36,161 nt of DNA from JBDSRX01 sp039929105. Lineage in GTDB: Bacteria > Patescibacteriota > Dojkabacteria > J137. The position numbers and the translations under genes are program-made. The stretch lies in assembly GCA_039929105.1 (NCBI GenBank), contig JBDSRX010000002.1:1-36161 (forward strand), read 5' to 3'. Positions 30,684 to 36,161 of this stretch are shown piece by piece; within the stretch, counting starts at the first letter, position 1; each line of letters opens with the position of its first letter. A model generated the notes under the pieces. That model saw only the letters and a list, made by a program, of their open reading frames with translations, was not told where the DNA came from and ran no database searches.

Positions 30684-31709
30684 TTATTCGGATTTTGCAA
30701 ACGCAGCTCTTACTTCTTCAATATTTCTAGTCTGCATTAGTTTCGACCTTAGTTCACTTGCTCCTTCAAAGCCGGTTAAATACCATCCAAAGTGTTTTCT
30801 AAGCATTACAAATATTCTTGGATCTGGAAAGATTTCCATAAATTTTTCTGTATGTTCTATTAAAGTTTTTACTCTTTCATCTTTAGAATGTTCTACTTTA
30901 TTTCCTCTTAATTCTTCAAATATCCAAGGGTTTCCGTAAGCAGCCCTTCCAATTAAGGCTCCATAAGCCCCTGTTAATTCTAAAATTTTATCGAAATCTT
31001 CTTTAGTTTTTATATCTCCATTTGCTAGTACAGGTAAAGAAGTTGCTTCGACTCCTTTTTTAATTTCATTCCAGTCTGCTTGTCCTGTATACATTTGTTT
31101 AAGAGTTCTTCCGTGAATTGTAATCCAATCCGGTTTTGCTCTATCGATATTTTTAATCCATTCTTCTGTAATAGGATGGTCGTATCCAATTCTCGTTTTT
31201 ACAGAAACTGATTTTAATTCTCGTGTTAAACCATAATTAGATTTTGCTTTTACAGCATTGTAAGATCTTTCTTTTAATCCAGTAAGTTCTCCATTTTCAA
31301 CCCAATGTTTAACTCCTTCTCTAACTGCTGCAATAATTTCTCTAGCAAGGTCTGGAGTTCTTATTAAACCAGCGCCAGATCCACTTGTTGCTACAGATTT
31401 TGCAGGACAACCCATATTTATATCTACTCCGTCAAAACCTAATTCACAAATTATTTTTGCAGCATGATAAAAATATTCTGGTTCTTTTCCAAATATTTGC
31501 CCAAACACAGGTCTTTCATTTTCATCGTAAAGAAAATGATGTAGAACATTATCTCCTGCCATGCACATTCCCATTACATGAGTAAACTCTGTAAACGTCA
31601 TATCTGGCTTACTGTATTTAGCAGCCATATATCTAAACGGAGCGTCAGTAACCCCATCCATTGGAGAGAGTCCTAGTACTGGTTTTTTTAAGTCTGTAAG
31701 TTGAAACAT
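30684..31709 (-). CDS. dus: tRNA-dihydrouridine synthase
   Basis: An FMN-dependent enzyme reducing uridine to dihydrouridine in tRNA D-loops. It has a TIM barrel (about 1-240) beginning LGLSPMDGVTDAPFRYM. The catalytic Cys is in DINMGCPAKSVATSGSGAGL, FMN-phosphate motifs are TIHGRTLKQMYTG and VLANGDIKT with ALIGRAAYGNPW, and a helical tRNA-binding domain follows. Between residues about 150 and 170 is an extended loop (WVENGELTGLKERSYNAVKAK) not found in short homologues. Length 341 aa is normal. It lies 82 nt downstream of mnmA on the same strand, so two tRNA-modification genes form one unit; TTATAA/TTTATA near the ATG may add a leaderless start. Confidence 0.93.
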   Translation of the reverse strand: MFQLTDLKKPVLGLSPMDGVTDAPFRYMAAKYSKPDMTFTEFTHVMGMCMAGDNVLHHFLYDENERPVFGQIFGKEPEYFYHAAKIICELGFDGVDINMGCPAKSVATSGSGAGLIRTPDLAREIIAAVREGVKHWVENGELTGLKERSYNAVKAKSNYGLTRELKSVSVKTRIGYDHPITEEWIKNIDRAKPDWITIHGRTLKQMYTGQADWNEIKKGVEATSLPVLANGDIKTKEDFDKILELTGAYGALIGRAAYGNPWIFEELRGNKVEHSKDERVKTLIEHTEKFMEIFPDPRIFVMLRKHFGWYLTGFEGASELRSKLMQTRNIEEVRAAFAKSE

Positions 31710-31721
31710 ATTATTTATAAA

Positions 31722-31791
31722 TCAGAAATTCGAAACCCAAAGCTCGAAAATATGACATCTTTGCGCTTCTTTATTCGATTTTCGTGCTTTG
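31722..31791 (-). repeat. 3'-UTR repeat, diverged copy 3 (after mnmA)
   Basis: On the minus strand CAAAGCACGAAAATCG starts directly after the mnmA stop, and TTTTCGAGCTTTGGGTTTCGAA follows as the inverse part. It shares the opening 11 nt with copies 1 and 2, again right behind a stop codon. Confidence 0.55.
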
Positions 31792-32967
31792 CTATTCTAT
31801 CACTCCTCCTCCTAAACATTCGTCTCCAGAATACATTACTAAACTTTGTCCACTTGCTACAGCTCTTACAGGTTCATTGAATATAAAGGTTATCACCTCC
31901 TGGTTCTTCGAACCACCCTCCTCAAGGAGGGATTTCTTTAATTTACCTGCCATTGGTTTTTGTCTGTATCTAACTGCAGCTTGTAGTTCTACATCATCTA
32001 GTTTTACATTTTTATTTATTAGATGTAAATTTTCTAATTTAACTTCAGTAGTGTATAGTGCCGGATTATCTGAACCTAGACAAACATAAACAATATTTTT
32101 TTCAATATCTTTTTTACAAACAAAGTATGGAACAGGAGTTCCTCCAATATTTAATCCATTTCTTTGCCCTATTGTATGGAAATAAACTCCTTTATGTTTT
32201 CCAACAACTTTTCCAGAATCGATATCAATAATATCTCCTTCTTTAACAGGAATTTTACTCATTAAAAATTGAAGAACATTTATTTCTCCAATAAAACAGA
32301 TACCTTGGCTGTCTGGTTTTTTAGCATTAGGTAATCCTGCATTTTTTGCAATTTTTCTTACTTCTGGCTTTTCTAAATGACCAATAGGAAACAACACCTT
32401 ATCCAATTGTGATTGGGTCAGATTATATAAAAAGTAAGTCTGATCCTTATTCGAATCAACTCCTTTATGTAAGTAGTTAACACCTCCCGGCACTTCGTGC
32501 AACCTTCCTCGAGGAGGGACTTCATCTGCGTTATATTTCATCTGTAATTCGTCACTCGTCATTTTCCGAGCATAATGTCCAGTTGCAATAAAGTCTGCAC
32601 CTTCTTCAATAGCTTTCTCTAAGAAAAGTTTGAATTTAATTTCTTTATTACACATTACATCTGGATTTGGTGTCCTACCTTTTTCGTATTCTGAAAAGAA
32701 GTATTCTACAACTTTATCTCTATATTGTTTTTCAAAGTTAAAAGATCTAAACGGAATACCTAAATGTTTACAAACATCTTCTGCGTCCTTTTGATCTTCT
32801 TCCCATGGGCAATCAGCCTGTATTCCAAACTCATCTCCAGACCAATTTTTCATGTAAACTCCAGTTACATCGTAACCTTGTTCTTTAAGAAGATATGCAG
32901 AAACAGCAGAGTCTACTCCGCCAGATAAACCTACAAATACTTTTTTCTTGTTTCCAATCGAATTCAT
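31792..32967 (-). CDS. mnmA: tRNA 2-thiouridylase MnmA with two palindrome-derived insertions
   Basis: Installs sulfur at U34 of tRNA(Lys/Glu/Gln) wobble positions. PP-loop VGLSGGVDSAVSAYL begins at about residue 11, the first catalytic Cys is in NPDVMCNKEIKFK, the second is in SQGICFIGE, and GQRNGLNIGG and YSGDECLGGGVIE are C-terminal landmarks. Two segments do not fit the family: about 15 residues EVPPRGRLHEVPGGV after ATGHYARK, and KSLLEEGGSKNQEV in the C-terminal beta domain. Both are encoded by copies of the double-hairpin element also bounding the DUF559 gene, in two different reading frames, and both keep the frame open. TGATATAAT ends 6 nt before the ATG (perfect extended -10, leaderless). 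It is co-directional with dus. Confidence 0.93.
   Translation of the reverse strand: MNSIGNKKKVFVGLSGGVDSAVSAYLLKEQGYDVTGVYMKNWSGDEFGIQADCPWEEDQKDAEDVCKHLGIPFRSFNFEKQYRDKVVEYFFSEYEKGRTPNPDVMCNKEIKFKLFLEKAIEEGADFIATGHYARKMTSDELQMKYNADEVPPRGRLHEVPGGVNYLHKGVDSNKDQTYFLYNLTQSQLDKVLFPIGHLEKPEVRKIAKNAGLPNAKKPDSQGICFIGEINVLQFLMSKIPVKEGDIIDIDSGKVVGKHKGVYFHTIGQRNGLNIGGTPVPYFVCKKDIEKNIVYVCLGSDNPALYTTEVKLENLHLINKNVKLDDVELQAAVRYRQKPMAGKLKKSLLEEGGSKNQEVITFIFNEPVRAVASGQSLVMYSGDECLGGGVIE
31894..31936. repeat. Double-hairpin element inside mnmA (copy B)
   Basis: CACC, TGGTTC-TTC-GAACCA, then CCCTCCT-CA-AGGAGGG. In-frame within the 3' part of mnmA. Same part order and TTC loop as 19998-20036, with different but paired stem bases. 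Confidence 0.8.
32481..32523. repeat. Double-hairpin element inside mnmA (copy A)
   Basis: CACCTCCCG, GCAC-TTC-GTGC, then CCTTCCT-CG-AGGAGGG. In frame in the middle of mnmA but read in a different phase from copy B. Confidence 0.8.
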
Positions 32968-32973
32968 TCACGT

Positions 32974-32979
32974 ATTATA
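32974..32979 (-). promoter_or_regulatory. Extended -10 promoter of mnmA
   Basis: TGATATAAT on the minus strand with exactly 6 nt to the ATG; leaderless. Confidence 0.7.
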
Positions 32980-33077
32980 TCATTAGGAAGCCAAATTCCG
33001 CATTCTATAGGATACAAAAAACTAGTAATTATATGCATTTTCGAATAAAATCTTTCTATATTCTTTAAATACAAAAT

Positions 33078-33710
33078 ATGGGAGGTGGAGATACAGTAGG
33101 GGTAGAGATGCCAACCATTATCGGAGCAGCAACCAAAGCTATTCCAGTAGAAGCATTAGATGCAGCTGCAGCTGCAGAAGATATGAAAAAAAGAGCTATT
33201 GTTTCACAACCTGAAAGTCCTACTAGAGAAGCAAATATGCCAACAAAAATCATTCCAGACCCAGTATTAAGCTCCATAGTTCCTACAGAAGAAGAAAAAA
33301 TAAAATCTTTAGAAGAGATAATGTACTTAGGAAAAATTTCTCTTTATGAGTATCTAAAAGTCAAACCGCAAGTTACAAAAGCAGAATTAGTAGATATTTT
33401 TACAGCAGCGTTTAGTAAAAGTTTAGAACAGGATATAGATGCTATAGAATCTGTAAGACATAAGGCTTTCCTAAAACTAATAAGACAACTCATTTTTTTC
33501 TTAAAGTTGGGTATAGGAATGAGAGATGAAAAAGATAAAGCAGAATTTACTGAGACAATAGTATTAATAACTAAACAAACTAAGGAGAAGATTTTTGATT
33601 TATATTCGGATCAAGGTAATTTAATGGGAACTGAATTACTTTCAGATTTCGAATTAATTGTTTATCTGCAGAAAAGATTTTTAGATGCTTTTGTTGTAGG
33701 GCAAATTTAA
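33078..33710 (+). CDS. Hypothetical protein, 210 aa
   Basis: An Ala-rich N-terminal 35 residues (IGAATKAIPVEALDAAAAAE) precede a helical, charged region with no family I recognise. A start at the later ATG 33108 (MPTIIGAAT) is possible, because GGAGG and GGGGTAGAG purine runs precede it; TTAAAT 7 nt before 33078 favours the earlier one. No signal peptide or membrane helix. The stop overlaps the convergent phosphoesterase stop by 4 nt. Probably cytoplasmic; function unknown. Confidence 0.6.
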   Translation: MGGGDTVGVEMPTIIGAATKAIPVEALDAAAAAEDMKKRAIVSQPESPTREANMPTKIIPDPVLSSIVPTEEEKIKSLEEIMYLGKISLYEYLKVKPQVTKAELVDIFTAAFSKSLEQDIDAIESVRHKAFLKLIRQLIFFLKLGIGMRDEKDKAEFTETIVLITKQTKEKIFDLYSDQGNLMGTELLSDFELIVYLQKRFLDAFVVGQI

Positions 33711-34696
33711 TTTGTAAGCGTAATTTCACAAACTTCACATTGTGTTCCTAATCTCATTCTTGTAGAGGAGAAACCAGCTCCCATAGAAATAAATAACTGT
33801 AGTTTATCTGTAATCTGATAAAGACCTTTAACTAGATTTGTATTTCTACAAGGAATTGTCAAGACAGAACCTACTACAGGTAAGTAGATTTGACCTCCAT
33901 GAGTATGTCCAGATAACACTAAGGAAATATTATCTTCTTCTTTTATAAAATCGAAAATATCTGGATGGTGAGATAATAAAACTCTTGTTTCATCGCCTTT
34001 ACCCTCTTCGAATGCTTTCTCAACATCTAAGTTCATCGAACAAATGTCAGTAATTCCACCAAAATAAATATCACCGTACTTAAATCCTTCATTATTTAAA
34101 AACTTTATTCCAGAACCATTCATGCTTTCTAAAAATCTTACAGGCATTTCTGCTCCTTGTTTTTCATTTAAATATAAAGAATCATGGTTTCCATAAATCC
34201 CGATTACATCCTCTGCTTTCACTTTTGCATACTCAGTTGCTATTGAAGAATCTAATTTTCTGCAAACAAAATCTCCTCCAAAAATTACTAAATCTTTATT
34301 TCTAGAATTAATTAAATCCACCATCTTTCTAATTTTAGTTGCATCTGCACCATAATATTCTGGACCGTAGTGCATATCCGAAACAAAGATAAAACTTACT
34401 TCTTTAGTTAAACCAGGAATTTTGATTTCATACTTTTTTAAGACAACATTTTTGGTATCAATAAAGATTTTATAAAAATGGAAAAGAGCATAGAAAAAAG
34501 AAAGTATCGAAAGAAATAAAAGAATTGATGGATCAACTTTCAACAAAAAGAGAATTATTAGACCAATTTCTATATATATTGGGAAAAAATCTATACTTAA
34601 GCCAATAAATCTATTTCTAAATTCATGTTCGTCAGAAAATCTAAATATCTCTAATGCTTCAATAATCTCTCTAGTAAACCGTTTTGGATATTGCAT
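33707..34696 (-). CDS. Membrane-bound metallophosphoesterase (YkuE/YaeI-like)
   Basis: A calcineurin-like phosphoesterase of 329 residues. Two or three hydrophobic segments (about 30-82) anchor it; the catalytic domain then shows all metal motifs: FVSDMHYG, VIFGGDFV, IYGNHDSL, LLSHHPD and LSGHTHGGQ. The layout (membrane segments then catalytic domain) matches YkuE and YaeI, which are thought to cleave lipid pyrophosphates such as UDP-diacylglucosamine; the substrate here is unknown. The stop is shared with the convergent hypothetical gene. No strong -10 is seen at the leaderless distance. Confidence 0.9.
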   Translation of the reverse strand: MQYPKRFTREIIEALEIFRFSDEHEFRNRFIGLSIDFFPIYIEIGLIILFLLKVDPSILLFLSILSFFYALFHFYKIFIDTKNVVLKKYEIKIPGLTKEVSFIFVSDMHYGPEYYGADATKIRKMVDLINSRNKDLVIFGGDFVCRKLDSSIATEYAKVKAEDVIGIYGNHDSLYLNEKQGAEMPVRFLESMNGSGIKFLNNEGFKYGDIYFGGITDICSMNLDVEKAFEEGKGDETRVLLSHHPDIFDFIKEEDNISLVLSGHTHGGQIYLPVVGSVLTIPCRNTNLVKGLYQITDKLQLFISMGAGFSSTRMRLGTQCEVCEITLTN

Positions 34697-34753
34697 TGTA
34701 TTTTAAATTAAATTCTTTTAGAATCGCTTGGTTTAAATTTTACTTTAATACAA

Positions 34754-35614
34754 GTGGCAGATCAAATAGGATTATTAGAACGACTTCAAGATGATGTTCC
34801 AGTAGGAATGGAATTAGAACCTACATTAACTCCAGAAATAATGAGACAAAAGATAGAAGCTACTATGGAGGGTTTCATCTCCCTCGTAAGAAGTAAATTA
34901 GAGCAGATTGAAAATAAATTGACAATAATTTTACCTTTAGACGGAAGCTTTATACCCTATCACGAATTTATAAAAGCACTAAAGAAGCATGAAGATATGC
35001 CAGATATTTTAAGTAAAATAAATTTTGTTTTTGCTGCAAAAGAATATGACGACGAAGGACATTATAAATATGTACTTTCGGATGAGGTTACAGAGGAAGA
35101 AGATGTTTTGGTTTTAGACGATATTTATGATTCTGGTGATAGTAGTAGTGAAGTTAATGAAATTACTAGATCTCCTGTAGGAAAATTCCAGGTTGTTTCT
35201 TTAACTAGAAAAGAAGGTAAAGGATTTTCACAAGGGGATATCCCCTTACATACCTACGAAGATAAATGGGTTGCATCTGGTTTTGGAATGGATTGCGGGA
35301 AGTTTAGTGTAAGGATTGTTACAAAAGCTATAGAGGATGGTACTTTAAGGCCAACAGAAGGATTAATGTTTTTTGAACTTCATAAGCAAGTTGAGATTTT
35401 AGAAAGAATGTGTGGAGTTTCTTTTATGATTAATGATGGTGAAGCTGTAGAAAGATGGAGATTTGACGTACCTAAAGTATTAAGATACATTGCTGTTCTA
35501 AAGGCAAATTGTTCATACAAAGGTTTTGAATACGATGAAGTTTATACAAGACTGAGAGCTATACAAGATAGAAAAGGTGCTCAAAAATTTCAAGTCTTTG
35601 AAGTAGAAGCTTAA
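34754..35614 (+). CDS. Phosphoribosyltransferase-like protein
   Basis: The centre carries a PRPP-binding motif of type I PRTases, EEDVLVLDDIYDSGDSS (about residues 114-130), with upstream ILPLDGSFIPYHEFIKAL and downstream VASGFGMDCGKF resembling the hypoxanthine PRTase hood (WVVGYGLD). The C-terminal 100 residues are helical, with no known match. The start is a GTG, supported by TACTTT/TTTAAT just upstream; an ATG near residue 18 would shorten it. Length 286 aa is longer than ordinary HPRT (about 180), so it is a divergent or multi-domain member. The stop overlaps the radC stop by 4 nt. Enzymatic activity is uncertain. Confidence 0.65.
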   Translation: MADQIGLLERLQDDVPVGMELEPTLTPEIMRQKIEATMEGFISLVRSKLEQIENKLTIILPLDGSFIPYHEFIKALKKHEDMPDILSKINFVFAAKEYDDEGHYKYVLSDEVTEEEDVLVLDDIYDSGDSSSEVNEITRSPVGKFQVVSLTRKEGKGFSQGDIPLHTYEDKWVASGFGMDCGKFSVRIVTKAIEDGTLRPTEGLMFFELHKQVEILERMCGVSFMINDGEAVERWRFDVPKVLRYIAVLKANCSYKGFEYDEVYTRLRAIQDRKGAQKFQVFEVEA

Positions 35615-36161
35615 AATAAAAGTTTATTCTCTTTAAAACTAAACCATTTAGATTCTGTAACTATTACATGGTCAAGCACTTTTATATCTAGAAGCTTTCC
35701 TGCCGAAATTAATTTTCTAGTTACATCAATATCATTTTCAGATGGATCTGGTTCATTGCTTGGATGATTGTGTGCAACAATTATTGCGGCGGCAGAATTT
35801 TTAATTGCAGATTCAAACACTTCTCTGGGATGTACAATACTTGCATTTATAGTTCCAATAGAAATTATTTCTTTAGTAATTGTTTGGTTTCTAGAATCTA
35901 AAAATAGTACAACAAAATGTTCTTTTTTAGAAGAACGTATCTCAGAAAGCTCTTGCCAAGCACCTTCTGGGCTTAAAATAATTGAACGTTTTTTTTCTTT
36001 TAAATACCTTTTCCCAAGTTCAAAACAGGCAATAATTTCTGTAGCTTTAGCAGAACCTATTCCTTTAATTTTAGAAATTTTTTCTACACTTAGATTATTT
36101 ATGTCGTAACTTACAACCTTTACTATCTCTTTGGCCAGCTCGATTACGTTTTTACCAGCTC
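35611..36161 (-). CDS. radC: RadC family JAMM-domain protein (5' end outside window)
   Basis: The frame is open from the window edge to 35611 and encodes about 183 residues. They include a helix-hairpin-helix region (SVEKISKIKGIGSAKATEI), then the MPN/JAMM domain with LDSRNQTITKEIISIGTINA, SIVHPREVFESAIKNSAAA and the metal motif VAHNHPSNEPDPSEND. The N-terminus is missing. RadC proteins are associated with DNA damage, but purified members show little repair function; JAMM suggests a metallohydrolase. The short frame from a GTG at 35820 is only a piece of this gene. The stop shares TTAA with the PRTase-like gene. Confidence 0.93.
   Translation of the reverse strand, partial: AGKNVIELAKEIVKVVSYDINNLSVEKISKIKGIGSAKATEIIACFELGKRYLKEKKRSIILSPEGAWQELSEIRSSKKEHFVVLFLDSRNQTITKEIISIGTINASIVHPREVFESAIKNSAAAIIVAHNHPSNEPDPSENDIDVTRKLISAGKLLDIKVLDHVIVTESKWFSFKENKLLF

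Noticed and set aside
30667..30939. 90-aa frame antisense to dus
   Set aside because: It lies over a clearly real gene and shows no features of its own.
1..36161. UGA recoded as glycine (Gracilibacteria-type code)
   Set aside because: UGA acts as stop at several genes (9938, 20015, 20712) and conserved glycines use GGN codons.

Overview
The window looks like a chromosomal stretch of a Candidate Phyla Radiation (Patescibacteria) bacterium. It is AT-rich, the genes are small and packed on both strands, many predicted surface or membrane-anchored proteins have no recognisable relatives, and there is a CPR-type VirD4/TraD-like ATPase. Standard code is used: TGA ends genes at 9938, 20015 and 20712, which argues against the UGA-recoding Gracilibacteria and Absconditabacteria. 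I cannot place the lineage more precisely. No tRNA, rRNA or CRISPR array was recognised.

Layout. 1-7271: hypothetical gene, lysyl-tRNA synthetase, a Kef-type antiporter operon, a YjeF-like protein wedged without spacers between its neighbours, and a secreted protein. 7380-10351: sortase-like protein with Ser where the catalytic Cys belongs, a small membrane protein, a structured intergenic region, a half-length UvrB, a class I glutamine amidotransferase and a membrane-anchored HEPN-like protein. 10387-15532: an accessory island with three unusual transcription units around the VirD4-like ATPase. 15545-22813: signal peptidase I, FKBP, a lamin-tail protein, YgjP peptidase and an HTTM protein, interrupted by three small nuclease genes (two GIY-YIG, one DUF559) embedded in palindromic repeats. 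22828-30596: secreted proteins, a MacB-type ABC transporter and a SIMPL protein. 30684-36161: dus, mnmA, a phosphoesterase, a PRTase-like protein and partial radC.

Two expression styles coexist. Most genes have a -10 box ending about 6 nt before the start codon and no Shine-Dalgarno, as expected for leaderless mRNAs. The three island units instead have strong promoters, long structured 5' UTRs and good Shine-Dalgarno sites. Each shares one plan: a 12-13 nt arm, a 17-25 bp hairpin, SD, small membrane or secreted ORF(s), the exact complement of the first arm, then an intrinsic terminator. Units 2 and 3 use the same arms and the same 3' hairpins (with compensatory changes) around different cargo proteins. 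This is the best candidate for an undescribed system.

A second theme is palindromic repeats that interact with coding sequence: one hairpin family bounds the DUF559 gene and is also inserted twice, in frame, in mnmA; other repeats supply the last codons of the nuclease genes.
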